Translations under genes and position numbers: made by a program
Notes under the pieces: generated by a model
Told to the model about the DNA's origin: nothing
The model's database searches: none
Seen by the model: the letters and a program-made list of their open reading frames with translations, nothing else
NCBI GenBank assembly: GCA_041071465.1
Contig: CP163498.1
Span: forward strand, 2,253,501-2,317,500
Origin: Pseudomonas putida
GTDB taxonomy: Bacteria; Pseudomonadota; Gammaproteobacteria; Pseudomonadales; Pseudomonadaceae
Length of the DNA stretch: 64,000 bases
Reading direction: 5' to 3'
Shown: in pieces, positions 18,457-27,382 of the stretch
Position numbering within the stretch: position 1 is the first letter of the stretch
Layout: every line of letters begins with the position of its first letter

Positions 18457-18469
18457 GTTATTATGTTAC
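18457..18469. promoter_or_regulatory. Candidate Zur operator between zur and znuA
   Basis: GTTATTATGTTAC is an imperfect AT-rich palindrome in the 66-base divergent gap and resembles the GTTATA-type core of gammaproteobacterial Zur boxes. The gap is so short that one operator could control both directions. Confidence 0.45.
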
Positions 18470-18496
18470 CTGTTTCTGACGACTCGAGTATCCACC

Positions 18497-19405
18497 GTGT
18501 CCCGATTCCTAGCTCTGTTTGTCGCTTTCATCGCATTTTCCGCCCAGGCCGATGTGCGCGTGCTCACCAGTATCAAGCCCCTGCAGCAGATTGCCGCTGC
18601 CGTGCAGGATGGCATTGGCAGCCCTGACGTCTTGCTGCCACCAGGCGCTTCGCCGCACCACTACGCGCTGCGCCCGTCCGATGTACGGCGGGTGGGTGAT
18701 GCCGACCTGCTGTACTGGATCGGCCCGGACATGGAGAACTTCCTACCGCGTGTCTTGGCTAGCCGCAGCAAGGCCACCGTGGCCGTGCAGTCGCTGACGG
18801 GCATGAAGCTGCGTCACTTTGGCGAGGACAGCCACTCCCATGAGGAAGAAAGCCACGACGACCATGACCATGATCACCGGCCGGGCAGCCTGGATGCGCA
18901 CTTGTGGCTATCGTCGGTCAATGCGCGGGTAATCGCGGCAAAAATGGCGGCTGATCTGGCCCAGGTCGACCCGGCCAATGCGGCTCGCTACCAGAGCAAC
19001 CTGAAGGCTTTCGACGAGCGTCTGGATGCACTGGATGCGCGTATCAAGGCGCGGGTGGACGGTATTGCCGGCAAACCTTATTTCGTGTTCCACGAAGCGT
19101 TCGATTACTTCGAGGCTGAATATGGTTTGAAGCACACCGGCGTATTCAGCGTGGCGTCCGAGGTGCAGCCTGGGGCGCAACATGTGGCGGCCATGCGCAA
19201 GCGCCTGCAGGAAGTGGGCAAGACCTGTGTGTTCAGCGAGCCGCCACTGCGACCGCGCTTGGCCGAGACCTTGACCGCCGGGCTGCCGGTGCGCCTGGCC
19301 GAGCTGGATGCGCTGGGCGGAACAGACCCGGTGGATGGCAAGGGCTATGAGCGCTTGCTGGAAAAGCTGGGCGGCGACTTGGCTGGGTGCCTGGAACAGC
19401 TCTAA
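18497..19405 (+). CDS. znuA: Zinc ABC transporter substrate-binding protein
   Basis: 302 aa from GTG 18497 (MSRFLALFVAFIAFSAQA signal peptide, cleavage before DVRVLTS). Cluster A-1 family: zinc-ligand histidines in PGASPHHYALRP, DAHLWLSSVNA and FVFHEAFDYFE. The histidine/acid-rich mobile loop (SHSHEEESHDDHDHDH, about residues 112-130) is the ZnuA zinc-scavenging loop. An in-frame ATG at 18449 would put the Zur box inside the gene and is disfavoured. Divergent from zur-znuCB. Confidence 0.93.
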   Translation: MSRFLALFVAFIAFSAQADVRVLTSIKPLQQIAAAVQDGIGSPDVLLPPGASPHHYALRPSDVRRVGDADLLYWIGPDMENFLPRVLASRSKATVAVQSLTGMKLRHFGEDSHSHEEESHDDHDHDHRPGSLDAHLWLSSVNARVIAAKMAADLAQVDPANAARYQSNLKAFDERLDALDARIKARVDGIAGKPYFVFHEAFDYFEAEYGLKHTGVFSVASEVQPGAQHVAAMRKRLQEVGKTCVFSEPPLRPRLAETLTAGLPVRLAELDALGGTDPVDGKGYERLLEKLGGDLAGCLEQL

Positions 19406-19412
19406 GCCTGTG

Positions 19413-19447
19413 CCGGCCTCGTCGCGGGCATGCCCGCGAAGAGGCCG
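19413..19447. repeat. REP palindrome
   Basis: GCCGGCCTCGTCGCGGGCAT and its inverted arm lie in the 50-base gap between the convergent znuA and thrB genes. Confidence 0.8.
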
Positions 19448-19455
19448 AATAGAAA

Positions 19456-20406
19456 CTAGAGGGCGAATGGCAGGTGCAAAGCCACCTGCTGGCGCTGCGC
19501 CAGACGCACTTCGAACTCGCTCGGGTCATGGATCATCACATCCATTCCGGCAAACGACTCCGCTGCAATCAGGCGCGACAGCCAGAACCGCACGCAGCCT
19601 ACCCGCAGCATTTCCGGCCACAGCTCGGCCTCGGCAGCCGTGAATGGCCGCAGCGCCGCATAGGCAGCCAGCAGCGCCTGTGCACGCGGCACATCCACCG
19701 CACCCTGCTCGTCCAGGCACCAGTCGTTCACGGTAATGGCGATGTCATACAGCATCGGCCCGGAACAGGCGTTGTAGAAGTCGATCACCCCGGTCAGGTG
19801 GGTGCCTTCGAACATCACGTTGTCGCGGAACAGGTCGGCATGCAGGTTGGCCCGTGGCAAGGCCAGGATCTGCGCTTTGTGCGCGGTGATTTCGTCCAGT
19901 GCCGGTTGCAGCAGCTTGGCTTGCTCGGCGGTCAGGCGTGGCAACAGTTCGGCACCCGAGGCCAGCATCCAGTCCAGGCCACGGTCGGTCTTGCGCTCGA
20001 TGATGTGCGCGCGGGTGGCCAGGTGAATGTGCGCCAGCAACTCGCCGACCTGGGCGCAGTGCTGGTTGTTCGGTGCCTTGATGTGCTTGCCCGACAGCCT
20101 TGGCTGCAGCAGCGCAGGCTTGCCGCACAGCTCGCGCAGGCCGTTGCCGTCGCGGTCACGAATGGCATAGGGCACCGGCATGTCGGCGGCGTGCAGGGTA
20201 TCGAGCAGCTCGATAAAGAACGGCATGTCCTCGCTTGGCCCGCGCTCGATCAGCGTCAGGACGAACTCCCCCTGTTCGAGGCTGACGAAGAAATTGCTGT
20301 TTTCGGTGCCGGCGGCAATGCCCTGGAAGTCGAGCAGACGGCCCAGCTGGTACGGCGCCAGAAAGGTTTCCAGCTCAGGCCGGGTCACGGGGGTGAAGAC
20401 TGACAT
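19456..20406 (-). CDS. thrB: Homoserine kinase ThrB (APH-fold type)
   Basis: Phosphorylates homoserine in threonine synthesis. 316 aa of the aminoglycoside-phosphotransferase fold, not the GHMP type of E. coli. Motifs: ENSNFFVSLEQGEFVLTLIE at the nucleotide site, ANLHADLFRDNVMFEG (catalytic loop) and GVIDFYNACSGPMLYDIAI (metal-binding). Odd feature: the ATG at 20406 has no Shine-Dalgarno sequence and lies five bases after the U-run of an intrinsic terminator. No other in-frame ATG occurs before about residue 75. Confidence 0.92.
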   Translation of the reverse strand: MSVFTPVTRPELETFLAPYQLGRLLDFQGIAAGTENSNFFVSLEQGEFVLTLIERGPSEDMPFFIELLDTLHAADMPVPYAIRDRDGNGLRELCGKPALLQPRLSGKHIKAPNNQHCAQVGELLAHIHLATRAHIIERKTDRGLDWMLASGAELLPRLTAEQAKLLQPALDEITAHKAQILALPRANLHADLFRDNVMFEGTHLTGVIDFYNACSGPMLYDIAITVNDWCLDEQGAVDVPRAQALLAAYAALRPFTAAEAELWPEMLRVGCVRFWLSRLIAAESFAGMDVMIHDPSEFEVRLAQRQQVALHLPFAL

Positions 20407-20408
20407 GA

Positions 20409-20447
20409 TGAAAAAATGCCCATACGGGCACTTCCGCCGGGAAGTGC
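20409..20447 (-). terminator. Tandem hairpins and U-run between the DUF2782 gene and thrB
   Basis: On the minus strand GGCACTTCC-cggc-GGAAGTGCC overlaps a second stem TGCCC-gtat-GGGCA followed by six T residues. It ends the DUF2782 transcript but abuts the thrB start codon, so it could also act as an attenuator. Confidence 0.7.
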
Positions 20448-20475
20448 CGGGTTGATGTGAACGGTGCGCGTCAGA

Positions 20476-20763
20476 TTACCACTCGAAGATCTTCCAGGAC
20501 GGAATCAGCATGTCCGGCTGGTCGGATCGAATGAAATTGGCATCAGTGCCATCGGCGCGTACCAGAAAATAAGGCTTGCCGTTTTTCGGCGTGATCTTGA
20601 TCGCATACAGGAAGCCGTTTTGCCGGTACTCCTGGATGGTTTTGTCGCCTTCCGTGCGAATGGTCACCTCGGGATCGGCCGAGGGGGCGTCGTCCGCCGC
20701 CAGGGTAACGACAGGCATGGTTGCCAACAGGCCGAGCAGTAACAGGCGATTGAGTGTACGCAT
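20476..20763 (-). CDS. DUF2782 family periplasmic protein
   Basis: 95 aa with a signal peptide ([22 protein letters not shown], cleavage near AADDAPS) and a small domain ending in [11 protein letters not shown]. The core, [20 protein letters not shown], is the family hallmark. DUF2782 genes sit beside polA or thrB in many gammaproteobacteria; their role is unknown. Divergent from polA, with a 75-base gap holding both promoters. Confidence 0.85.
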   Translation of the reverse strand: MRTLNRLLLLGLLATMPVVTLAADDAPSADPEVTIRTEGDKTIQEYRQNGFLYAIKITPKNGKPYFLVRADGTDANFIRSDQPDMLIPSWKIFEW

Positions 20764-20838
20764 GATAACCTAGTCCCTTTGTCGTCAATGATTCTGGCTA
20801 TTCTAGCGCCGGACCCGTCGAAAAGGTTGATTCTGCTC

Positions 20839-23585
20839 ATGAGCCAAGCGCCCCTCGTCCTGGTGGACGGTTCCTCCTACCTGTACCGCGCCTTTCACGC
20901 GCTGCCGCCGCTGACCACGTCCAAGGGCATGCCGACCGGTGCGGTGAAGGGTGTGCTGAACATGCTCAAGAGCCTGCGCAAGCAATACCCCGACAGCCTG
21001 TTCGCCGTGGTGTTCGACGCCAAGGGCGGCACTTTCCGCGATGCCATGTTCGCCGACTACAAGGCCAACCGCCCCAGCATGCCGGACGACCTGCGGGTGC
21101 AGGTCGAGCCGCTGCATGCCAGCGTGAAGGCGCTGGGCTATCCGTTACTGTGCGTCGAGGGTGTAGAGGCCGACGACGTCATCGGCACCCTGGCGCGCAG
21201 TGCTGCCGCGAAGGGTCGCCCGGTGATCATTTCGACCGGTGACAAGGACATGGCTCAGCTGGTGGACGGGCACATTACCTTGGTCAACACCATGACCGGA
21301 AGCGTGCTGGACGTGGCTGGCGTGCACGAGAAATTTGGCGTCGGCCCGGAACATATCATCGACTTCCTGGCCCTGATGGGTGACAAGGTCGACAACATTC
21401 CCGGCGTACCGGGCGTGGGCGAAAAAACCGCCGTGGGCCTGCTGACCGGTATCGGCGGCGGCCTCAGCGATTTGTACGCGAACCTGGACAAGGTACCGGC
21501 ACTGGCCATTCGTGGCGCCAAGACCTTGCCGGCCAAGCTTGAAGAGCACCGGGACGCAGCGTTCCTGTCCTACGAGCTGGCCACCATCAAGGTCGATGTG
21601 CCGCTGGATGTCGAAGTGGATGCGCTGGTGTGCGGTGAGCCTGATCGCGAAGCGTTGCAGGCGCTGTACACCGAGATGGAGTTCAAGACCTGGGTTGCCG
21701 AAGTGCAGCGTGAGGCCGCAAGGGCGGGTAATGAGGTTGCGCCGGTCGAAGAGCCGGCGGCCAAGGTTGAGCCGACGTACGAAACCATTCTTGACCAGGC
21801 CCGTTTCGAGGCCTGGCTGGAAAAGCTGCGTCAGGCGCCGCTGTTCGCCTTCGATACCGAAACAACCGGCCTGGATGCCCAGAAGGCGCAGCTGGTTGGC
21901 CTGTCTTTCGCTGTTGCGCCCCATGAGGCGGCTTATGTGCCGCTGGCCCACGATTACGAAGGCGCGCCAGCCCAACTGGACCGCGACGCCGTGCTGCTGG
22001 CGCTGAAACCACTGCTGGAAGACCCGGCCAAGGCCAAGGTCGGGCAGAACGCGAAGTATGACATCAACATCCTCGCCAATGGCTCGCCCGCCATCGAGAT
22101 GCGTGGCGTGGCCTACGACACCATGCTCGAGTCGTATGTGCTGAACTCCACCGCCACCCGTCATGACATGGACAGCCTGGCGCAGAAGTACCTCGACCAC
22201 ACCACCATCGCCTTCGAGGATATCGCCGGCAAGGGCGCCAGCAGCTCACTTTCAACCAGATCAACCTGGACAAGGCCGGCCCCTACGCGGCCGAAGACGC
22301 CGACATCACCCTGCGCCTGCACCAGGCGCTGCAGGCACGCCTGGCACAGACGCCAAGCGTGCAGCCGGTGCTGATGGACATCGAGATGCCGCTGGTGCCA
22401 GTGCTGGCCAAGATCGAGCGCCAGGGCGCGCTGGTCGATGCCGCGCTGTTGCACGTCCAAAGCGGCGAACTGGGCGTGAAGATGGGCGAACTGGAGCAAC
22501 GTGCCTACGAGCTGGCCGGCGAGGAATTCAACCTCGGCTCGCCCAAGCAGTTGGGCGCGATCCTTTACGACAAGCTTGGCATGCCGGTGCTGAGCAAGAC
22601 CGCCAAGGGCCAGCCCTCCACCGCCGAAGCGGTGCTCGATGAGCTGGCCTTGCTCGGTTACCCACTGCCTGAGGTACTGATGCAGTACCGCAGCCTGAGC
22701 AAGCTCAAAAGCACCTACACAGACAAGCTGCCGGGCCAGATCAACCCACGCACCGGGCGTATCCACACCTCCTACCAGCAGGCTGTGGCGGCCACTGGCC
22801 GGCTGTCGTCGAGCGACCCTAACCTGCAGAACATCCCGATCCGTACCGCCGAAGGCCGGCGCATCCGCCAGGCGTTCATCGCCAGCCCAGGATACAAACT
22901 GCTGGCGGCGGACTACTCGCAGATCGAGTTGCGCATCATGGCCCACCTGGCCAAGGACGAAGGCTTGCTGCACGCTTTCCGCAACGACCTCGACGTGCAC
23001 CGCGCCACGGCGGCGGAAGTGTTCGGTGTGGCCTTGCAAGACGTCACCACCGACCAACGTCGCAAGGCCAAGGCCATCAACTTCGGCCTGATCTACGGCA
23101 TGAGCGCCTTTGGTTTGGCCAAGCAGATCGGCGTCGACCGCAAGCAGTCGCAGGATTACATCGACCGCTACTTCGCCCGCTACCCAGGCGTGCTGGCCTA
23201 CATGGAACGCACCCGCGCTCAGGCGGCCGAGCAAGGTTTTGTCGAAACCCTGTTCGGCCGTCGTCTGTACCTGCCGGACATCAACGCCAAGAACCCCGCC
23301 CTGCGCAAAGGCGCCGAGCGTACGGCGATCAACGCGCCGATGCAGGGCACCGCGGCCGACATCATCAAGCGGGCCATGGTCAATGTGGATAACTGGCTGA
23401 GCGAGAGCGGGCTGGATGCCCGAGTGATCCTGCAGGTACACGACGAACTGGTACTCGAGGTACGCGAGGACCTGGTTCAGCAGGTGAAAGATGAAATTCG
23501 CCAGCACATGAGCCAGGCAGCGCAGCTGGATGTACCGCTGCTGGTGGAGGCAGGAATTGGTGCGAATTGGGACGAAGCTCACTGA
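20839..23585 (+). pseudogene. polA: DNA polymerase I, broken by a one-base deletion
   Basis: Gap-filling and Okazaki-fragment polymerase. From ATG 20839 ([19 protein letters not shown]) the 5'-nuclease domain ([15 protein letters not shown]) and 3'-5' exonuclease ([11 protein letters not shown]) read normally. The frame breaks near 22240: GCCAGCAG needs one extra A to give Gly-Ala-Lys-Gln-Leu-Thr-Phe-Asn. The polymerase domain then continues intact in the next frame ([13 protein letters not shown], motif [17 protein letters not shown], motif [10 protein letters not shown], motif C). Restored length is 915 aa, the usual pseudomonad size. As written, translation ends at 22374. Likely an assembly error. 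Confidence 0.93.
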
Positions 23586-23700
23586 TTGAGCAGGGAAAGC
23601 TGTGTAGGATCTGCGACGTAGCGACGCGGATCCTGGCACCGCTCAGTGCCATTGGTGCTGAAGTTTCATGAAACTATCGCAAATAGTTTTCAGGGCTTCG

Positions 23701-23728
23701 GAACTAAACCGGTGAAGCGGAACTCAGA
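23701..23728 (+). promoter_or_regulatory. Candidate AlgU/RpoE-type (sigma-22) promoter of the sRNA
   Basis: GAACTA (23701-23706), 17 bases, TCAGA (23724-23728) matches the GAACTT-N16/17-TCTGA pattern of envelope-stress sigma factors, placing a start near 23735. ErsA of P. aeruginosa is known to be transcribed from a sigma-22 promoter. Confidence 0.7.
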
Positions 23729-23734
23729 GTAACT

Positions 23735-23864
23735 GAATGGCTGGTGAAGCCCTTCGATGCTCCTATGTTGTGTTAAGTGTTGGCAGATATCTGGACCCCG
23801 CCCTAGCGGTCCGGACTTAGACCCCGAACTTCCCCCTCCCCATACGAAGTCCGGGGTTTTTTTT
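23735..23864 (+). ncRNA. ersA: ErsA / Spot 42-like small RNA
   Basis: The interval between polA and engB (yihA) is where enterobacteria carry spf (Spot 42) and Pseudomonas carries ErsA. Here a sigma-22-like promoter is followed about 130 bases later by a strong intrinsic terminator, so the predicted length equals that known for ErsA (about 132 nt). The segment has C-rich single-stranded stretches (CTTCCCCCTCCCC at 23830-23841, in the terminator loop) as expected for an Hfq-dependent pairing RNA. In P. aeruginosa ErsA represses algC and other envelope/virulence messages. Identity rests on position, promoter, size and terminator; I could not align it. Confidence 0.8.
23821..23864 (+). terminator. 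Intrinsic terminator of the ErsA-type RNA
   Basis: ACCCCGAACTT pairs with AAGTCCGGGGT (one A/C mismatch), followed by a run of eight T residues ending at 23864. Confidence 0.85.
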
Positions 23865-23919
23865 GCCCGGAATTTGCCACCAAGGTGCCCCGCTCCCACA
23901 AGAGCGGGGCAGTGCAGCT

Positions 23920-24552
23920 TCAGGCGACTGGCTTGTCTTCCAGCTCCATCCAGCCCGCCAGCACCCGGTAGGCGTCTTCCACGCCCAGGCGCTTGGGTGC
24001 CGAGAACAGCTGGATGGTCACGCCATCGCCCCAGCCCTTGCGGATTTCCGACTGCACCTTGAGCAAGGTGTTCTTGCCCGCGCCGTGGGTCAGCTTGTCG
24101 GCCTTGGTCAGCAGGATGTGCATCGGCATGCCGCTGGCCTTGGCCCAGTCGAGCATCATCTTGTCGAAGTCGGTCATCGGGTGGCGCACGTCCATCATCA
24201 GGATCACGCCACGCAGGCACTCCCGGCTGCCCAGGTAGGCTTCCAGGTGTTTCTGCCAGTGCTGCTTGAGCGGAATCGGGACTTTTGCATAACCGTAGCC
24301 CGGCAGGTCGACCAAACGCCGTTCATCGTCCAGACTGAAGAAATTCAACAGCTGGGTGCGCCCTGGAGTTTTCGAGGTACGCGCCAGGCTGGCATGAGTC
24401 AGGGTGTTGAGGGCGCTGGATTTGCCGGCGTTTGAACGGCCGGCAAAAGCCACCTCGTAACCCTGGTCGTCCGGGCATTGTTCGACCTTGGCTGCGCTAA
24501 GGGCGAATGTGGCTTTCTGGCAGAGGCCGAGGATGGGGTTCTTGACTTGCAT
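23920..24552 (-). CDS. engB: Ribosome biogenesis GTPase EngB/YsxC (YihA)
   Basis: GTPase needed for 50S subunit assembly. 210 aa from ATG 24552 ([20 protein letters not shown]); the frame to 25059 is not supported. G1 [10 protein letters not shown]2 region [12 protein letters not shown]3 [12 protein letters not shown] and G4 LTKADKL are all present. Convergent with the ErsA-type RNA and divergent from the c5-type cytochrome gene. Confidence 0.95.
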
Positions 24553-24634
24553 GGGATATCCGATGTGGGTGTTGCCTGACTCTGTAGGCCCGAGCCTGGC
24601 AAGCGGTGTCGTTTCCGTTTGGATGGCGGAAGTA

Positions 24635-24640
24635 TATAAT
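24635..24640 (+). promoter_or_regulatory. Candidate -10 element upstream of the cytochrome genes
   Basis: A perfect TATAAT within AGTATATAATGCC lies about 114 bases before the ATG at 24754. The -35 (TTTCCG at 24612-24617, spacing 17) is poor. Confidence 0.4.
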
Positions 24641-24753
24641 GCCCCAGTTTTTGTGTGCTCATTCTCCCAGCGAAGGAGAACGGGCATGGGGTGTCGAACA
24701 ATAGCTCGCGCAACAGAACGCAGCGCGGCCCCCAACCCTGAAGGTCGTTCCGC

Positions 24754-25056
24754 ATGGCGAAATGGCTGCTTGCTGTCGGTATGTTCCTGCCGGTTTTCAG
24801 CGCACAGGCTACACAGGATCCCGAGGTGTTGTACAACCGCACGTGTGCGGCCTGTCACACCGGGCAGTTGCCACAGGCACCCAGACAGGGTGACCGGGCG
24901 GCTTGGGAGCCAAGGCTGGCGCAAGGCATGGAGGTACTGGTGAAGCACGTGACCCAGGGTTTCAAGGCTATGCCGCCGCGTGGATTGTGCATGGACTGCA
25001 GTGCCGAGGACTACCGTTTGGTCATCCTTTGGATGAGCGGCAGTCCCGATACATAA
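24754..25056 (+). CDS. Small periplasmic cytochrome c (c5-like)
   Basis: 100 aa with a signal peptide ([19 protein letters not shown]) and one heme site CAACH at residues 31-35. The distal methionine is probably in KAMPPRG, followed by a conserved C-M-D-C pair ([11 protein letters not shown]), which is the disulfide signature of cytochrome c5 proteins. Electron carrier to terminal oxidases or nitrogen-oxide reductases. 31 bases before the cytochrome c4 gene, so likely cotranscribed. Confidence 0.88.
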
Positions 25057-25087
25057 CATTTCACCCTTAGCCGTGTTGGATTAGCTG

Positions 25088-25705
25088 ATGAACAAACTAG
25101 TCGTGAGTCTGCTGTTGACCCTGGGTGTCGCAGGTGCGGCCACTGCTGCGCAACCTATCAAAGGCGATGCCGCCGCTGGCCAGGCCAAGACTGCCGTCTG
25201 TGGCGCCTGCCACAACCCCGACGGCAACAGCCTGGCACCGAATTTCCCGAAACTGGCCGGCCAAGGCCAGCGCTACCTCGAAAAACAACTGCACGATATC
25301 AAGTCGGGCAAGCGTACCGTGTTGGAGATGACCGGCATGCTGACCGCCTTCAGCGACCAGGACCTGGCCGACATCGCCGCCTACTTCTCCAGCCAGAAAG
25401 GTAGCGTGGGCGCTGCCGACCCCAAGCTGGTCGAGCGCGGCCGTTCGCTGTTCAATGGCGGCGACCTGGAGAAAGGCATGCCTGCCTGCACCGGCTGCCA
25501 CTCGCCCAACGGCGCAGGCATCGCTTTGGCCGGCTTCCCGCACCTGGGCGGCCAGCACTCTCAGTACGTGACCAAGCAGCTCACGGACTTCCGCGAAGGC
25601 AACCGCACCAACGATGGCGATGCCATGACCATGCGCACCATTGCCGGCAAGCTGAGCAACCACGACATCGAGGCGTTGGCCAGCTATATCCAGGGCCTGC
25701 ATTAA
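25088..25705 (+). CDS. Diheme cytochrome c4
   Basis: 205 aa with a signal peptide (MNKLVVSLLLTLGVAGAATA) and two class I cytochrome domains with heme motifs CGACH (38-42) and CTGCH (134-138). The paired distal segments MTGMLTAFSDQDLADIAAYF and MRTIAGKLSNHDIEALASYI show the internal duplication of c4. Membrane-associated electron donor to cbb3 and other oxidases. A strong terminator follows. Confidence 0.94.
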   Translation: MNKLVVSLLLTLGVAGAATAAQPIKGDAAAGQAKTAVCGACHNPDGNSLAPNFPKLAGQGQRYLEKQLHDIKSGKRTVLEMTGMLTAFSDQDLADIAAYFSSQKGSVGAADPKLVERGRSLFNGGDLEKGMPACTGCHSPNGAGIALAGFPHLGGQHSQYVTKQLTDFREGNRTNDGDAMTMRTIAGKLSNHDIEALASYIQGLH

Positions 25706-25734
25706 CTTTCAGTTAATGTTGTAGGCCAATGATG

Positions 25735-25760
25735 AAAGGGCGGCCGGGCCGCCCTTTTTT
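25735..25760 (+). terminator. Intrinsic terminator after cytochrome c4
   Basis: AAAGGGCGGCCGGGCCGCCC followed by six T residues. Confidence 0.9.
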
Positions 25761-25855
25761 CAGTCCGCAGCCGTTACACTACAGAACTCGGCCCTTCCCG
25801 GCCTGTCTCAGTGCAGGTCGCGTCGTGGCGACCCATGACTGCTCAGGAGTAAAGC

Positions 25856-26488
25856 ATGCGTAAACTGATTCTCAGCGCTGCGCTGGTCGCCGCCAGCGTA
25901 TTCGGTATGACTGCCGTCCAGGCCGCGGAGCCTGTTGCCGGCAAGGAATACATCGAGCTGAGCAACCCTGTTCAGGTTTCCGTGCCTGGCAAGATCGAAG
26001 TGGTCGAGTTGTTCTGGTACGGCTGCCCTCACTGCTACCACTTCGAGCCGGTCATCAACCCGTGGGTCGACAAGCTGCCCAAGGACGTCAACTTCAAACG
26101 CGTACCGGCCATGTTCGGTGGCCCTTGGGATGCACACGGCCAGATGTTCCTGACCCTCGAAGCCATGGGCGTCGAGCACAAGGTGCACGCGGCGGTGTTC
26201 GATGCCATCCAGAACCAGCGCAAGCATTTGACCAAACCAGAAGAGATGGCCGACTTCCTCGCCACTCAGGGCGTGGACAAGGACAAGTTCCTCGCCACCT
26301 TCAATTCGTTCGCCATCAAGGGCCAGGTCAACCAGGCCAAGGAACTGGCGAAGAAGTATGAAATCACCGGCGTACCGAGCATGGTGGTCAACGGCAAGTA
26401 TCGCTTCGACCTGGGTACTGCCGGCGGGCCGGAAGGTGTGCTGAACGTCGCCGACCAGCTGATCGAGAAGGAGCGCGCCGCTAAGTAA
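25856..26488 (+). CDS. dsbA: Thiol:disulfide oxidoreductase DsbA
   Basis: Introduces disulfides into exported proteins. 210 aa with a signal peptide (MRKLILSAALVAASVFGMTAVQA) and the thioredoxin-like DsbA fold. Active site C57-P-H-C60 in LFWYGCPHCYHFEP, and the cis-proline loop ITGVPSMVVNGKYR. Follows directly after the two cytochrome genes, separated by their terminator, and precedes the next gene by 12 bases. Confidence 0.96.
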   Translation: MRKLILSAALVAASVFGMTAVQAAEPVAGKEYIELSNPVQVSVPGKIEVVELFWYGCPHCYHFEPVINPWVDKLPKDVNFKRVPAMFGGPWDAHGQMFLTLEAMGVEHKVHAAVFDAIQNQRKHLTKPEEMADFLATQGVDKDKFLATFNSFAIKGQVNQAKELAKKYEITGVPSMVVNGKYRFDLGTAGGPEGVLNVADQLIEKERAAK

Positions 26489-26500
26489 GCGGCGTAACCC

Positions 26501-27355
26501 ATGCCCCGCCTCAGAGCTACGCGTGGCATTGGCCTGCACCAGCCGCAGGTCAACGAGCACCACCTGCAGGCCCCAGGCCTGCCCGAGGATGGTCGGCTGC
26601 GGCTGCTCAGTTTCAACATCCAGGTGGGCATCAGCACCGAGCGCTACCGGCATTACCTGACCCGTAGCTGGCAGCACTTGCTGCCGCACAACGGGCGGGC
26701 CGGCAACCTGCAGAAGATCGGCAAGCTGCTGGGTGACTTCGACCTGGTGGCCCTGCAGGAAGCCGACGGCGGTAGCCTGCGCTCGGGCTACGTCAACCAG
26801 GTGGAACACTTGGCCCATCTGGGTGCCTTCCCCTATTGGTACCAGCAGCTCAACCGTAACCTCGGGCGTTTTGCCCAGCACAGCAACGGCGTGCTCAGCC
26901 GCCTGAAACCGCAACTGCTCGAAGACCACCCGTTGCCAGGGCCGGCCGGGCGTGGTGCGATCCTGGTGCGTTTTGGCGAGGGCAAAGATGCGCTGATCGT
27001 GGTGATGATGCACCTGGCATTGGGGGCCAAGACCCGCGCCCTGCAGCTGGGCTACATTCGCGAGCTGATTGGCGGTTACCGTCACCAGGTACTGATGGGC
27101 GACATGAACACCCATGCCACCGACCTGCTGGAGCATTCGCCGTTGCGCGACCTTGGCCTGGTTGCCCCGCAAGTCGAAGCCACTTTCCCCAGCTGGCGAC
27201 CGCAACGTTGCCTGGACCATATCCTGCTCAGCCCAAGCCTCACTTTGGAGCGGGTCGAGGTGCTGGCGCAGCCAATTTCCGACCACCTTCCCGTTGCTGT
27301 CGAGATTCGATTGCCTGATGCATTGACTGTGGATACGCTGCCGGTTTTGAGCTAA
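26501..27355 (+). CDS. Endonuclease/exonuclease/phosphatase family protein
   Basis: 284 aa of the DNase I-like metal-dependent hydrolase fold. Motifs: LRLLSFNIQVG (metal-site Asn), DLVALQEADGGSLRSG (catalytic Glu), HLALGAKTRALQL, LMGDMNTHATDLL (Asp/Asn pair), and LDHILLSP with a terminal SDHLPVAVEI, the catalytic Asp-His. No signal peptide is visible. Substrate cannot be deduced: members cleave nucleic acids, phospholipids or inositol phosphates. Close spacing with dsbA suggests cotranscription. Confidence 0.85.
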   Translation: MPRLRATRGIGLHQPQVNEHHLQAPGLPEDGRLRLLSFNIQVGISTERYRHYLTRSWQHLLPHNGRAGNLQKIGKLLGDFDLVALQEADGGSLRSGYVNQVEHLAHLGAFPYWYQQLNRNLGRFAQHSNGVLSRLKPQLLEDHPLPGPAGRGAILVRFGEGKDALIVVMMHLALGAKTRALQLGYIRELIGGYRHQVLMGDMNTHATDLLEHSPLRDLGLVAPQVEATFPSWRPQRCLDHILLSPSLTLERVEVLAQPISDHLPVAVEIRLPDALTVDTLPVLS

Positions 27356-27382
27356 TTGCCATCACCGTTTGCGGACCTGGGC

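Larger units (their letters stand above)
23586..23919. other. polA-engB intergenic region
   Basis: It holds an imperfect hairpin just after polA (23608-23636, AGGATC...GATCCT) and the ErsA-type sRNA with its own promoter and terminator. No protein gene. Confidence 0.75.

Noticed and set aside
22161..23639. 492-residue open frame opposite polA
   Set aside because: Shadow of the polymerase domain, no ribosome site or recognisable motifs.
25808..27286. 492-residue open frame opposite dsbA and the next gene
   Set aside because: Crosses two well-supported genes; composition typical of antisense shadow.
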